Origin: Gordonia hirsuta DSM 44140 = NBRC 16056 | Lineage (GTDB): Bacteria; Actinomycetota; Actinomycetes; Mycobacteriales; Mycobacteriaceae | NCBI RefSeq assembly: GCF_000333015.1 | Contig: NZ_BANT01000002.1 | Location: 1-64,000 of the forward strand | DNA length: 64,000 nt | Reading direction: 5' to 3' | Shown: one piece after another, positions 8,724 through 17,783 of the stretch | Numbering within the stretch: the stretch's first letter is position 1 | Layout of the letters: each line of letters starts with the position of its first letter | Program-made: the position numbers and the translations under genes | The notes under the pieces: generated by a model | The model's database searches: none | What the model was told of the DNA's origin: nothing | What the model saw: only the letters and a program-made list of their open reading frames with translations

Positions 8724-8729
8724 TATCAT
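8724..8729 (+). promoter_or_regulatory. Putative -10 element before the DUF3040 gene
   Basis: TATCAT in the 114-base gap upstream of the DUF3040 gene matches the -10 consensus. A weak TGGTCG sits 17 bases further upstream. This would give the gene its own promoter, separate from the SOS promoter. Confidence 0.4.
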
Positions 8730-8793
8730 GGGGTAGATGCCGGTATCGGATCGGCGTCGGTGCCGTCTCAGCTGACAGTGAGGGAGGAGCGCA

Positions 8794-9189
8794 GTGCCGC
8801 TTTCGGAGCATGAGCAGCGAATGCTCGACGAGATTGAGAGCGCGCTGTACGCCGAAGACCCGAAGTTCGTCTCGAGCGTCAGCAAGCAACGAGTGGGGCG
8901 CCCTAACGCCCGACGTCAGTGGCAGGCGGCTCTGTTGCTGCTGGTCGGTCTGGCGCTGCTGATCAGCGGTCTGATGATCAACGTCTCGATCGGAGACCTG
9001 AAGATCGTCAGCCTGGTCGGTTTCTTCGTCATGTTCGCCGGCGGGCTGCTGCTGTTGCTCAGTCCCCGCAACGGTGTGCCCAGTGGCCGGAAGGACCGTG
9101 CAGGACGCGGTAAGTCCGCCTCCAGTGGCTCGCTGAGCTCTCGGATGGAAGACAGGTTCAATCGTCGTTTCCATCAGGACGGTCACTGA
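8794..9189 (+). CDS. DUF3040 membrane protein
   Basis: A 131-residue protein beginning MPLSEHEQRMLDEIESAL, the signature start of DUF3040 proteins. Two adjacent membrane helices follow (ALLLLVGLALLISGLMI and VSLVGFFVMFAGGLLLLL), with a basic Ser/Arg-rich tail. The counterpart Rv2169c sits in the same place before mraZ in mycobacteria. The function is unknown. GTG start at 8794 with GGAGG just upstream. A strong terminator hairpin follows at 9257. Confidence 0.85.
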   Translation: MPLSEHEQRMLDEIESALYAEDPKFVSSVSKQRVGRPNARRQWQAALLLLVGLALLISGLMINVSIGDLKIVSLVGFFVMFAGGLLLLLSPRNGVPSGRKDRAGRGKSASSGSLSSRMEDRFNRRFHQDGH

Positions 9190-9256
9190 CCGCCCGGCCA
9201 TCCGGCGGTGCGCCGCCTCCCGGGCCGTGTCTGACGATGCCGCTCTCTGATCCCTG

Positions 9257-9302
9257 AAGCGGGGGTCGTCCGTTCTCATCGAGCGGACGGCCCCCGCTTT
9301 GC
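9257..9302 (+). terminator. Strong intrinsic-type terminator after DUF3040 gene
   Basis: AAGCGGGGGTCGTCCG (9257-9272) pairs with CGGACGGCCCCCGCTT (9284-9299) over 16 bases with one G-U pair and an 11-base loop, followed by TTGC. It separates the DUF3040 gene from the dcw cluster. Confidence 0.8.
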
Positions 9303-9526
9303 TGTCTGCCGCTCCCGCCCGCGGGCCCGGTCTCTCGGCCGGGGACGCTCCGTGTTCGGCCGTCCTTCCTTTCGCCGGGCTCTTCTTTCGGCGGTGCGCT
9401 CTGCGCAGCGTCAGCTGTGGCGCTGCGGCGCACTCATGGCTGCGGCGTGCCCGTCGCTGTGGAGATCGGCGAGGGCACTGGTCGCGTGGCTGGGCGGACG
9501 GGGGACTGGTCCGGCACCGGGGTTTG

Positions 9527-9608
9527 CCCCACCGTGCCCCACGTCGGCCGGCCGCCATCTGGCCGGTGGCCCCACTTCTCCCCACCTGGGTTCCCCACTT
9601 TGCCCCAC
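9527..9608 (-). promoter_or_regulatory. Distal array of MraZ-type boxes, inverted
   Basis: Six CCCCAC hexamers (GTGGGG on the minus strand) start at 9527, 9537, 9570, 9580, 9593 and 9603. They form three pairs, each spaced exactly 10 bases. MraZ binds GTGGG/TGGGN repeats spaced about one helical turn. This set faces opposite to the one next to mraZ. Confidence 0.55.
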
Positions 9609-9747
9609 TAAACGTCATGAAATAGTCCCACCAGCCACTTTTGCTTGTTTCAGTCACGTACGAATGCCCCGGGACACGCCGTTGCGATGGTCGGCGCTCC
9701 GCGAAATATCTAAAGATTCATGCCTTTTACCTGGGGGTTTCCTCTTT

Positions 9748-9805
9748 GTGGGAGTGAAGTGGGGCGCCGGGGGTGGAAAGTGGAGCAAAGTGGGGTAATG
9801 TGGTC
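9748..9805 (+). promoter_or_regulatory. MraZ operator array before mraZ
   Basis: GTGG-type boxes recur every 10-11 bases: GTGGGA 9748, GTGGGG 9759, GGGGGT 9769, GTGGAG 9780, GTGGGG 9790 and GTGGTC 9800. The array ends 60 bases before the mraZ start. This is the classic arrangement for autorepression of the dcw operon by MraZ. Confidence 0.75.
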
Positions 9806-9865
9806 CACATCGACCCGGGGGGGATCCGGAACCGCCAGGCCGATACCGGGGTAGGAGGTGACGGA

Positions 9866-10303
9866 GTGGCTGCTTTCTTCGGCACTTACACCCCAAAGAT
9901 CGACGACAAGGGCCGGCTCACGTTGCCGGCGAAATTCCGGAACGCACTGTCAGGAGGGGTCATGGTCACACAAGGCCTGGATCACAGCCTGTCGGTGTAC
10001 CCGGCCGAGGAGTTCGAGGCCACGGCCAGGCGGGCCAACGAGGCCTCGCGCAACGATCCCGAAGCGCGAGCTTTTGTCCGGCTGCTGCTCTCGGGCGCCG
10101 ACGAGCAGAACCTCGATGGGCAGGGGCGGGTGCACCTGTCTCCGCGGTTGCGTGACTGGGCACACCTGACAAAGGAGTGCGTGGTCACCGGTCAGTACGA
10201 CCACCTCGAGATCTGGGACGCCGCCCGGTGGGCGGAGTACCAGGACGAGCATTCGGAGGCCTTCGCAGCCGGTGGCTCGGCGGCCCTGGACGCGATCATC
10301 TAA
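9866..10303 (+). CDS. mraZ: Transcriptional regulator MraZ
   Basis: A 145-residue AbrB-fold DNA-binding protein with two tandem MraZ motifs: FFGTYTPKIDDKGRLTLPAKFR at residues 4-25 and the second around DGQGRVHLSPRLRDWA (about 80-95). It forms a ring-like oligomer that binds spaced GTGGG boxes and represses its own operon. GTG at 9866 is chosen because GGTAGGAGGTGACG precedes it and the family starts with M-F-F-G. It is the first gene of the dcw cluster. A 196-base gap containing a long inverted repeat separates it from rsmH. Confidence 0.95.
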   Translation: MAAFFGTYTPKIDDKGRLTLPAKFRNALSGGVMVTQGLDHSLSVYPAEEFEATARRANEASRNDPEARAFVRLLLSGADEQNLDGQGRVHLSPRLRDWAHLTKECVVTGQYDHLEIWDAARWAEYQDEHSEAFAAGGSAALDAII

Positions 10304-10325
10304 CGACAAGTGAAGAACTGGACTG

Positions 10326-10415
10326 CTGCGGTGAGGCGAGGCCTCGGCCCGGCCGACCCTGACGTACTTCCCCAACGCCAGGTGCGACTCGGGCGGGGAC
10401 CCCGCCTCACCGCAG
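10326..10415 (+). promoter_or_regulatory. 13-base inverted repeat between mraZ and rsmH
   Basis: CTGCGGTGAGGCG (10326-10338) pairs perfectly with CGCCTCACCGCAG (10403-10415) across a 64-base loop, followed by the pyrimidine run TCTCCTTTTCTCC. It could act as an attenuator that partly separates mraZ from the enzymes, or as an RNA processing site. No known riboswitch class is recognised. Confidence 0.45.
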
Positions 10416-10499
10416 TCTCCTTTTCTCCACTCCGACTCACCGGCCGCGGCCGGCAACCATGACCCGAACCGACCCGGCAGCGACAGACAGGCAGAGGCG

Positions 10500-11567
10500 A
10501 TGACCGTTCCTCCTTCGGCCGACGGAGCCGGTAGCTGGTCGGACGAGTCTGGGGCCCGAGCACACTCCGCCGGCGAATACGGCCACGTGCCGGTCATGGC
10601 CGAGCGGATGTTCGAACTGCTGGCCCCGGCGCTGACCCGGAACGATCCGACCGGTGCCGGCGCAGTCCTGATCGACGGAACCCTGGGCGCCGGCGGGCAT
10701 ACCGAGTACTTCGCCACCAGGCTTCCCGGCCTGACCATCCATGGCATCGATCGCGATGAGAACGCACTGGCCATTGCCGGTGCGCGACTGGCTCCGCTGG
10801 GTGAGCGCATCGCGCTGCACCATGCCCGTTACGACGAACTCGACCGTGTCGCGGCCGAGGCCGGACTGGCGAGCGTCCAGGGGATCCTCCTGGACCTGGG
10901 AGTGTCGTCGATGCAACTGGATCAGGCCGAGCGCGGTTTCGCCTATGCGACCGACGCGCCGCTGGATATGCGGATGAACGCCGATGACCCGCTCACCGCC
11001 GCTGATGTCCTCAACACCTACGACCACGGCGCGCTGGCCCGAGTGCTGGCCGAGTACGGCGAGGAGCGCTTTGCCGGGAAGATCGCTTCGGCGGTGCTGC
11101 GGGCGCGAGAGCAAGAGCCGTTCACCACCAGTGGCCGACTGGTGGAGCTGCTGTATGCGACCATCCCGGCTGCCACGCGCCGCACGGGTGGGCACCCGGC
11201 CAAACGTACCTTTCAGGCTCTGCGCATCGAAGTGAACCGCGAGCTGGATTCCCTGCGCGCCGTGGTCCCGGTGGCGCTGGACCTGCTGGCGGTCGGCGGG
11301 AGGCTGGCGGTGATGAGCTACCAGTCGCTGGAAGATCGCATCGTCAAACGCGACTTCGCCCAGGCGGTCCGCAATACGACCCCGGCCGGTCTGCCGATGG
11401 ATCTTCCCGGTACAGCCGCGCAGTTCGCTCTGGTCACACGGGGTGCGGAGCAGGCCGATGAGCGGCAGCGCCGGGAGAATCCGCGCAGTGCACCGGTCCG
11501 CGTGCGGGCCATCGAACGAATCTCCGAACCACAGAACATCCAGGGCCGCAAGGGGGACCAGCGATGA
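10500..11567 (+). CDS. rsmH: 16S rRNA m4C1402 methyltransferase
   Basis: A 355-residue SAM-dependent enzyme (formerly MraW) that methylates N4 of C1402 in 16S rRNA. The SAM site [15 protein letters not shown] lies at about residues 55-69. [32 protein letters not shown] is the conserved RsmH core, and [16 protein letters not shown] sits near residue 240. The N-terminus has about 30 extra Ser/Gly-rich residues before HVPVM, the usual family beginning. The stop overlaps the ftsL start (ATGA), indicating coupled translation. Counterpart of Rv2165c. Confidence 0.96.
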   Translation: MTVPPSADGAGSWSDESGARAHSAGEYGHVPVMAERMFELLAPALTRNDPTGAGAVLIDGTLGAGGHTEYFATRLPGLTIHGIDRDENALAIAGARLAPLGERIALHHARYDELDRVAAEAGLASVQGILLDLGVSSMQLDQAERGFAYATDAPLDMRMNADDPLTAADVLNTYDHGALARVLAEYGEERFAGKIASAVLRAREQEPFTTSGRLVELLYATIPAATRRTGGHPAKRTFQALRIEVNRELDSLRAVVPVALDLLAVGGRLAVMSYQSLEDRIVKRDFAQAVRNTTPAGLPMDLPGTAAQFALVTRGAEQADERQRRENPRSAPVRVRAIERISEPQNIQGRKGDQR

Positions 11568-12403
11568 CACTTCTGGACGATCGGCCGGCGACCCGGCGGC
11601 GCCGGAGCACACAGGCGCCCCCGTCGGATCTGCGTTCGGCCCCGGGGCGCACCCGGACACGCCGTCCGGCACAGACTGCGGCCGAGCCGGTCGTGCGGCA
11701 GCGTCGTCCGCGGCGCAGCGGTGACCGACCGGTGCCCTCGGCGCCCTCCGGTGTCTTCACCGGGCTGGCCAATGTGCCGTTCATCGTCCCCGTGGTGCTG
11801 CTGGTGATCGGCGCGCTTGGGATGACCCTGTATCTGTCGACCAAGGCCGCGCAGGACTCCTATGCCCTCGAATCGGTCCGCCAGGAGCATCGGCTGCTGA
11901 CCGAGCGACGCAACGACCTCAAACGCACCGCCGACTCCGGTGATTCAGCGCCCGAGCTGGCCGATAAGGCTGCCCGCCTGGGCATGGTGCCGGCCACCGA
12001 TCCGGCCCATCTGGTGGTCGGCGTCGACGGTAAGGGGCGGCTGCGCGGGCAGCTGACCCCGGCCGAGGGTCGCCGGCTGGGCTCGCTGAACCCGGCGCCG
12101 GATCCGGTGCAGCAGATCGATGTGAGCAAGGTCGACGACTCCGGCGGACTCGGCGGCACACCCCCGCCGCCGGCCACACCGCAACCGGAGAAGCCGCAAC
12201 CGCAGACGCCCGGGGCGGAGGGCCCGCAGTCGCAGGACCGGCCCGGCAGCCCGCAGACCCCGGCTGCGCCGGAGACCACGGGACAGACCGCGCCGGCGTC
12301 GCCGACGGTGACCGCACCCGAAGCGACGACGCCGAAGCCGGAACCCAACGTTCTGCCGCGCTCGGCCGCCACGCCGAACCGCAATAACCCGTCCACACGC
12401 TGA
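11564..12403 (+). CDS. ftsL: Cell division protein FtsL-like
   Basis: A 279-residue bitopic membrane protein. It has an Arg-rich cytoplasmic N-terminus of about 60 residues, a single helix ([21 protein letters not shown], about 69-89), a heptad-like segment [19 protein letters not shown] and the [13 protein letters not shown] motif typical of FtsL/FtsB proteins. The last 100 residues are Pro/Thr-rich and probably disordered. FtsL recruits FtsQ, FtsW and PbpB to the septum. It overlaps rsmH by 4 bases and is followed by pbpB after 11 bases with GAGAGGAGAGG before its start. Confidence 0.85.
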   Translation: MTLLDDRPATRRRRSTQAPPSDLRSAPGRTRTRRPAQTAAEPVVRQRRPRRSGDRPVPSAPSGVFTGLANVPFIVPVVLLVIGALGMTLYLSTKAAQDSYALESVRQEHRLLTERRNDLKRTADSGDSAPELADKAARLGMVPATDPAHLVVGVDGKGRLRGQLTPAEGRRLGSLNPAPDPVQQIDVSKVDDSGGLGGTPPPPATPQPEKPQPQTPGAEGPQSQDRPGSPQTPAAPETTGQTAPASPTVTAPEATTPKPEPNVLPRSAATPNRNNPSTR

Positions 12404-12414
12404 GAGAGGAGAGG

Positions 12415-14280
12415 ATGAACAGCACCATGACCGCTCCTCCCTCGCTGACCCGGACGGCTCCCGTCGAGCCCAGCGGTCCGGATCTGCCACCGCGCCGGTT
12501 CCTGGGACGCGTGCGAGTCCTGATCGTGCTCGCCGTCGTTCTGGCGGTCGCCGTCGCCGGCCGACTGGTGTGGATCAACATCATCGATTCGCAGAACCTG
12601 GCCGAGCAGGCTGCTCAGCAGCGTGAAGACACAGTCACCCTCTACGCCAAGCGCGGAGCGATTCTGGATCGCAACGGGCAGCCGCTGGCCTACACCGGCG
12701 AGGCCCGCTCACTGACCTTTCTGCCGCGTGCGGTGCGCAAGGCGATCGCCGCGGAACGGCACAAGAACCCCGCCCTGCCCGACGTGGACACACGGCTGAA
12801 GCAGATCGCCGACGGCGTCTCCAGCCGGCTCGGCGAATCGATCTCGTCCGACGACGTTCTGGCCAAACTGACCTCCGAGGACTACTTCGTCTATCTGGCC
12901 CGCTCGGTGAGCCCGGAGACGGCCGCGAGTATCACCGCCGAGTTCCCCGAGGTCGGAGCGGATCCGCAGTCGATCCGGATCTATCCGGGCGGGGCGCTGG
13001 CCGCCAACGTGGTCGGCGATGTGAACTTCGACGGCAACGGCCTGATCGGGCTGGAATCGTCGCTGGATCCGATCCTGGCGGGCATGGACGGCACCGAGAC
13101 GATCGATCGTGGTTCGGACGGCGCGATCATCCCCGGCAGCAAACGCAATGTGCACCCGGCCATCGACGGGCGCACCGTGCGGTTGACCCTGGACGCCGAC
13201 ATCCAGTGGTTCGTCCAGGCGCAGGTCAATGCGGCCAAGCAGGCATCTGGTGCGCAGAACGCATCGGCGGTGGTCCTGGATGCCCAGACCGGGGAGGTGC
13301 TGGCGATGGCCAACGACAGCACGTTCAACGCCGCGCGCCCGCTCAGCGAACAGCGCGATGCGGACCTGGGTAACCGGGCGGTCACCTCGCCGTTCGAGCC
13401 GGGCTCGGTGAACAAGCTGGTAGTCGCCTCTGCCGCCATCGAATACGGCCTGACCACACCGCAGGAGGTGCACCGGGTGCCCGGCTCGATCCAGATGTCC
13501 GGCATCACGGTCAAGGATGCGTGGGACCACGGTGTCGTACCGTTCACCACCACCGGAATCTTCGGCAAATCATCCAACGTCGGCACCCTGATGCTGGCGC
13601 AGAAGGTGGGCGAGAAGCGGTTCGCCGACATGCTGACCGCATTCGGTCTCGGCGAGCGCACCGGTGTCGGACTGCCGGCCGAGAGCGGTGGTGCGGTGCC
13701 GGCACTGAGTCAATGGTCCGGCGGTTCGTTCGCCAACCTGCCCATCGGGCAGGGTCTGTCGATGTCGTTGCTGCAGATGACCTCCATGTACCAGGCCATC
13801 GCCAACGACGGCGTGCGGGTGCCGCCGCGGATCCTGGTGGCCGACGGCTCCGAGCACGGCGCCGGCTTCAGCAAGGCCGAACCGGTGACCGTGGTCAGCC
13901 CGGCGACCGCGCGCACGGTCCGGGAGATGTTCCGTGCCACCATGCAGGACGATCCGATGGGGGTGCAGAACGGTACCGGCGCCAAAGGCGCGATCGACGG
14001 CTATCAGACCTCGGGCAAGACCGGCACCGCCCAGCAGGTGGATCCGGCGTGCAACTGCTATTCCAAATCCGAGTACAACGTCACCTTCGCCGGAATCGCC
14101 CCGGCGGATGCGCCGCGGTACGTGATCGGCATCATGCTCGACAACCCGGTGCGCAGCACCGACGGCAGCGGCGGCCAGTCGGCGGCGCCCCTGTTCAAGA
14201 CGATCGGCTCGTGGCTCCTGCAGCACGAGAAGGTTCCGCACTCGGCTCAGCCCGCGCCGCGGATGAAGCTGCAAGGGTAG
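12415..14280 (+). CDS. pbpB: Septal penicillin-binding protein 3 (FtsI/PbpB)
   Basis: A 621-residue class B transpeptidase that cross-links septal peptidoglycan. It has one N-terminal membrane helix (VRVLIVLAVVLAVAVAGRLVW, about 28-48), a pedestal domain, and a transpeptidase domain with SVNK near residue 330 (the S-x-x-K nucleophile), SSN near 385 and KTGTA near 534. No PASTA domain is present. The length matches mycobacterial PbpB without its longest tail. Two ATGs lie 12 bases apart; 12415 has the better ribosome binding site. A 98-base gap with a possible -10 (TAGGGT, 14314-14319) precedes murE. Confidence 0.95.
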   Translation: MNSTMTAPPSLTRTAPVEPSGPDLPPRRFLGRVRVLIVLAVVLAVAVAGRLVWINIIDSQNLAEQAAQQREDTVTLYAKRGAILDRNGQPLAYTGEARSLTFLPRAVRKAIAAERHKNPALPDVDTRLKQIADGVSSRLGESISSDDVLAKLTSEDYFVYLARSVSPETAASITAEFPEVGADPQSIRIYPGGALAANVVGDVNFDGNGLIGLESSLDPILAGMDGTETIDRGSDGAIIPGSKRNVHPAIDGRTVRLTLDADIQWFVQAQVNAAKQASGAQNASAVVLDAQTGEVLAMANDSTFNAARPLSEQRDADLGNRAVTSPFEPGSVNKLVVASAAIEYGLTTPQEVHRVPGSIQMSGITVKDAWDHGVVPFTTTGIFGKSSNVGTLMLAQKVGEKRFADMLTAFGLGERTGVGLPAESGGAVPALSQWSGGSFANLPIGQGLSMSLLQMTSMYQAIANDGVRVPPRILVADGSEHGAGFSKAEPVTVVSPATARTVREMFRATMQDDPMGVQNGTGAKGAIDGYQTSGKTGTAQQVDPACNCYSKSEYNVTFAGIAPADAPRYVIGIMLDNPVRSTDGSGGQSAAPLFKTIGSWLLQHEKVPHSAQPAPRMKLQG

Positions 14281-14378
14281 AAGCTGCGCACCTGAATCCG
14301 GCTGCGGTGGGATTAGGGTAGTGCCGTAGCGCAGGTCCGAGGTGGACCGGCGGCGATGATCGGAAGGGGTCGAGCAGG

Positions 14379-16469
14379 GTGGCAGAGGAGACCGGACAGA
14401 CTCTGGTGCGGCCCGACCGGCCGATCGGCACGGACCTGACGGAACTGGCAGTGCTCTCCGGGGCGGAATTGATCGGCAGTGACCGGACGGTCCACGGCGT
14501 CACCCTGCGGGCCCAGGATGCCGGTCCCGGCGATCTCTTCGCGGCGCTGGCCGGAAGCCGCAGCCACGGCGCCGACTTCGCCGCTGAGGCCGTCGAACGA
14601 GGCGCAGTGGCGATCCTGACCGATGCCCAGGGCCTGACGCGGCTGCGCGCAGAGGCGGCCACCGCTGACGTTGCGGTGCTGGTGCACGACGATCCGCGCC
14701 GGATCCTCGGTGGCGTATCGGCCCGCATCTACGGCGACCCTTCCCGGCAGCTGACCCTGATCGGGATCACCGGCACGTCCGGGAAGACCACGACCGCCTA
14801 TCTCACCGAGGCCGCCCTGCGCGCGGCCGGCCGCACGGTCGGGCTGATCGGCACGGTGGAGGTCCGGATCGACGGCGTGCGCGTGCCCAGCCTGCTGACC
14901 ACCCCCGAGGCGCCGGATCTGCAGCGGCTGTTCGCGGTGATGCTCGAGCGCGGCGTCGACACCGTGGTGATGGAGGTCTCCAGCCACGCACTGGCCCTCG
15001 GCCGGGTCGACGGCACCCGATTCGCTGTGGGCGGGTTCACCAACCTGTCCCAGGACCACCTGGACTTCCATCACACGATGGACGAGTACTTCACCGCTAA
15101 ATCGGCGCTGTTCGATGCGGCCTCGCCGGTGCATGCCGCGGCGGCGGTCATCTGCGTGGACGATGCATGGGGCGAACAGATGGCGCAGCTGGCGCGCGGC
15201 GGCGCCGAGCGCTGTGCGACCGTGTCGACCACCGGGGCGGCGGACTGGTCGATCACCGGAACAGTGACCGCCGACGCCGGCTCACAGACGGTGGTGATGA
15301 CCGGGCCCGACGGTGCCGAGCACGTGCTGACCGTGCCGCTGCCGGGTGCCTACAACGTGGCCAATGCGCTGTTGGCGGTCGCGCTGGCGGCCACCGCCGG
15401 AGTGCCGGTGCCCACGGCGATCGCCGGACTGGGCCACGTCGCCGTTCCGGGGCGGCTGGAGAAAGTGGACTGCGGCCAGGATTTTCTGGCCGTGGTCGAC
15501 TACGCCCATAAGCCGGCGGCCGTCGAAGCAGTGCTGGCGACGCTGGCGGGACAGGGGTCCGGACGCATCGCCGTGGTGCTGGGCGCCGGCGGGGACCGGG
15601 ACACCGAGAAGCGTCCGCTGATGGGCGCGGCCGCCGTACGCGGGGCCGATCTGGTGATCGTCACCGACGACAATCCGCGGAGCGAAGACCCCGCGGCCAT
15701 CCGGGCCGCGGTACGCGGCGGTGCCGAGCAGGTCCCGTCCCGACAGCGGCGAGCCGAGCAGGTGCGCGAGGTCGGGGATCGGCGGGCGGCGATCGCCGCG
15801 GCCGTGGACTGGGCCCGCAGCGGCGACGTCGTCCTGATCGCGGGGAAGGGTCACGAGACCGGCCAGGAGATCGCCGGGCACAAGCACCCGTTCGACGACC
15901 GGGCAGTGCTGGCCGAAGCGCTCGATGCCGCGGCCGGGCAGACCGCCGCCGGCGACCGTGTGCTGACCGTGTTCACGGCCGGCCCGGAAGCGACCGTCGA
16001 CCAGGCCAAAGCGCTGTTGCGCACGCTGGCCGCAGCCGCCGCCGACGAGGGTGTCGGCAGCACCCATCGCGCCCCCGGCACCGATGAGACCGTGCATCGT
16101 CGTACCTGGGCGATCTTCGGTGACCTCGCCGAAGCCGGTGCGGATGAGAACGCCCGCTGCGTCGCCCACGACCTCCTCGGCCGCCAGGCGGTGCGACTGG
16201 CCGTCGACCAGACGCTGGCGGTCGGACAGACGCGAGCGGTACGCGCGCTCTACCAGGGGGCGATCATGGAGGGCTCCTGGGGCGAAGAGGCCGGTTTCTT
16301 CACCACCGTCGCCGACCTGACGGCTCGGCTGACCGCTGCGGCCGGCACCTCGGCGGTGCCGCGCGGCGGCGATATGGTGCTGGTCGCCGGCGGCGGAGAC
16401 CTGGCGGCCTCGCTGCTGACGGTGTGGGACGCCGACCCCGCCCTGGACGTGCGCAGGCCGACCGCATGA
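14379..16469 (+). CDS. murE: MurE ligase with fused MurF-like C-terminal remnant
   Basis: Residues 1 to about 520 are a complete UDP-MurNAc-Ala-Glu:meso-diaminopimelate ligase. The ATP-loop GTSGKTTT is at about 131-138, the substrate loop reads TTPEAPDLQ, the NLSQDHLDFHH segment is present, and the DAP-recognition motif DNPRSEDP is at about 430. GKGHETGQ and KHPFDDR mark the normal MurE end. The frame then continues for about 170 residues that resemble the C-terminal domain of MurF: RRTWAIFGDLAEAGADE (about 574-590) and GAIMEGSWGEE (about 627-637). MurE should work; the tail has no ATPase domain and cannot be a MurF. GTG start at 14379. A full murF, expected next, is absent. Confidence 0.92.
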   Translation: MAEETGQTLVRPDRPIGTDLTELAVLSGAELIGSDRTVHGVTLRAQDAGPGDLFAALAGSRSHGADFAAEAVERGAVAILTDAQGLTRLRAEAATADVAVLVHDDPRRILGGVSARIYGDPSRQLTLIGITGTSGKTTTAYLTEAALRAAGRTVGLIGTVEVRIDGVRVPSLLTTPEAPDLQRLFAVMLERGVDTVVMEVSSHALALGRVDGTRFAVGGFTNLSQDHLDFHHTMDEYFTAKSALFDAASPVHAAAAVICVDDAWGEQMAQLARGGAERCATVSTTGAADWSITGTVTADAGSQTVVMTGPDGAEHVLTVPLPGAYNVANALLAVALAATAGVPVPTAIAGLGHVAVPGRLEKVDCGQDFLAVVDYAHKPAAVEAVLATLAGQGSGRIAVVLGAGGDRDTEKRPLMGAAAVRGADLVIVTDDNPRSEDPAAIRAAVRGGAEQVPSRQRRAEQVREVGDRRAAIAAAVDWARSGDVVLIAGKGHETGQEIAGHKHPFDDRAVLAEALDAAAGQTAAGDRVLTVFTAGPEATVDQAKALLRTLAAAAADEGVGSTHRAPGTDETVHRRTWAIFGDLAEAGADENARCVAHDLLGRQAVRLAVDQTLAVGQTRAVRALYQGAIMEGSWGEEAGFFTTVADLTARLTAAAGTSAVPRGGDMVLVAGGGDLAASLLTVWDADPALDVRRPTA
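15952..16466 (+). pseudogene. Remnant C-terminal domain of murF, in frame with murE
   Basis: About 170 codons corresponding to the third domain of MurF. LTVFTAGPEATVDQAKALLRTLA stands where MurF has V-x-V-I-NDAYNANP-x-S-M-x-A-L, so the NDAYNANP motif is lost. The later AIFGDLAEAG, AVGQTRAVRALYQGA and EGSWGEE segments are still recognisable. The N-terminal substrate domain and central ATPase domain (about 330 residues) are missing. There is no stop codon between murE and this segment. It may be decaying or kept as a C-terminal extension of MurE. Confidence 0.75.
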
Positions 16470-16536
16470 GGCTTCGGGGCAGGGGTCTGCCACCGCCACC
16501 GACCGGGCACTGTGCGCCAGATCCGAGCCTGCACGC

Positions 16537-16568
16537 TAGGGTCATCACTCGATCGCCGCAAACGGCGA
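16537..16568 (+). promoter_or_regulatory. Possible internal promoter and small hairpin before mraY
   Basis: TAGGGT (16537-16542) fits the -10 consensus in the 124-base gap between murE and mraY. Just after it TCGCCG (16553-16558) and CGGCGA (16563-16568) form a 6-base hairpin with a CAAA loop. The gap itself is unusual, because murF would normally run into mraY. Confidence 0.35.
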
Positions 16569-16593
16569 CGGCAGACGACGAAGGATTCTTGCA

Positions 16594-17697
16594 GTGACTC
16601 AGATCCTGATCGCGGGGGCGATCGCGTTGGCGGTCGCGATTCTGCTGACGCCCGTGCTGATCCGGGAGTTCTCCCGGCGGAGCTGGGGCCAGGAGATCCG
16701 GCAGGACGGACCGGCCAGCCACCAGGCCAAGGCCGGTACTCCGTCGATGGGCGGTGTGGCGATCCTGATCGCCATCTGGGTCGGCTACCTGGGGTCGTAC
16801 ATCTTCAGCTGGGTGCGCGGCGACGGAGGACCCACCGCTTCGGGTCTGCTTGTGCTGGGACTGGCGACCGGTCTGGGCCTGGTCGGATTCCTCGACGACT
16901 TCATCAAGCTCGCTCGGCATCGGAACCTGGGTCTGAACAAGACACAGAAGTCCCTGGCCCAGCTGGTGGTCGCGGTGGTCTTCGGCGTCCTGCTGCTGCA
17001 GTTCCGCAACGACAAGGGCCGTACACCGGCCAGCGAACACCTGTCCTACGTGCGCGATATCGAGGCGATCACCCTGACCGGTGTGGGCTTCGTGGTGTTC
17101 TGCTGGCTGGTGGTCTACGCGTGGTCGAATGCGGTGAACTTCACCGACGGCCTCGACGGCCTGGCCGCCGGCTCGACGGCCATGGTGATGGGCACCTACG
17201 TGCTGATCACGATGTGGCAGGACCAGCACTCCTGCGACAATGTCCGCGCCGGCATCGGCGATATGGCCAGCGACGCCAGCGCCGCCTGCTACCAGGTGCG
17301 CGATCCGCACGATCTGGCGCTGGTGGCCATGGTCGCGGCCGCCGCGTGCCTGGGCTTCCTGTGGTGGAACGCGGCGCCGGCGAAGATCTTCATGGGCGAC
17401 ACCGGCTCGCTGGCACTGGGCGGCGTCGTGGCCGGACTGTCGATCACGACCCACACCGAACTGCTGATGGTCGTGATCGGCGCCCTGTTCGTCGCCGAGG
17501 CGATCAGCGTGGTGATTCAGATCGTCTCCTTCCGCACCACGGGCAAGCGCCCCTTCCGGATGACCCCGTTCCACCATCACTTCGAGCTCGGCGGCTGGGA
17601 TCAGACCGCAGTGATCATCCGCTTCTGGCTGCTGACCGCCATCTCGTGTGCACTGGGTCTGGGACTGTTCTACGGCGAGTGGGTCTCGGGAATCTGA
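16594..17697 (+). CDS. mraY: Phospho-MurNAc-pentapeptide translocase MraY
   Basis: A 367-residue polytopic membrane enzyme with about 10 helices that transfers phospho-MurNAc-pentapeptide to undecaprenyl phosphate, forming lipid I. The cytosolic active-site motifs are present: KAGTPSMGG near residue 48, FLDDFIKL near 98, [10 protein letters not shown] near 181, and the MraY signature TPFHHHFE near 325. Length is normal. GTG start at 16594. It depends on MurD and MurF products, yet neither gene adjoins it here: murF is a remnant upstream, and ftsW follows after 86 bases where murD should be. Confidence 0.96.
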   Translation: MTQILIAGAIALAVAILLTPVLIREFSRRSWGQEIRQDGPASHQAKAGTPSMGGVAILIAIWVGYLGSYIFSWVRGDGGPTASGLLVLGLATGLGLVGFLDDFIKLARHRNLGLNKTQKSLAQLVVAVVFGVLLLQFRNDKGRTPASEHLSYVRDIEAITLTGVGFVVFCWLVVYAWSNAVNFTDGLDGLAAGSTAMVMGTYVLITMWQDQHSCDNVRAGIGDMASDASAACYQVRDPHDLALVAMVAAAACLGFLWWNAAPAKIFMGDTGSLALGGVVAGLSITTHTELLMVVIGALFVAEAISVVIQIVSFRTTGKRPFRMTPFHHHFELGGWDQTAVIIRFWLLTAISCALGLGLFYGEWVSGI

Positions 17698-17783
17698 TGC
17701 CCGACGGGCCGATCGCCGACACATTTTCGCGACACGCCCCATAGGTCCCAGTAGTCACACCCTTCACAGGGGACGATGGGCGG

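Larger units (their letters stand above)
9303..9865. other. Long non-coding region upstream of mraZ
   Basis: About 560 bases with no supported gene. Open frames cross it, but none has family resemblance or a good ribosome binding site. It holds two sets of MraZ-type boxes (9527-9608 and 9748-9805) around an AT-richer stretch (GAAATATCTAAAGATTC at 9699-9715) that probably carries the mraZ promoter. The exact -10 was not settled. Confidence 0.6.

Noticed and set aside
9352-9798. Open frames in the mraZ upstream region
   Set aside because: Low-complexity translations without family resemblance; the region is better explained by operators and a terminator.
16300-17742. Minus-strand open frame opposite mraY that might hold missing Mur genes
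   Set aside because: Its His/Arg/Gly/Gln-rich translation has no Mur ligase motif such as G-x-x-GKT; it is a shadow of mraY.
17698-17783. Possible remnant of murD between mraY and ftsW
   Set aside because: Only 86 bases, with no recognisable MurD fragment in any frame.
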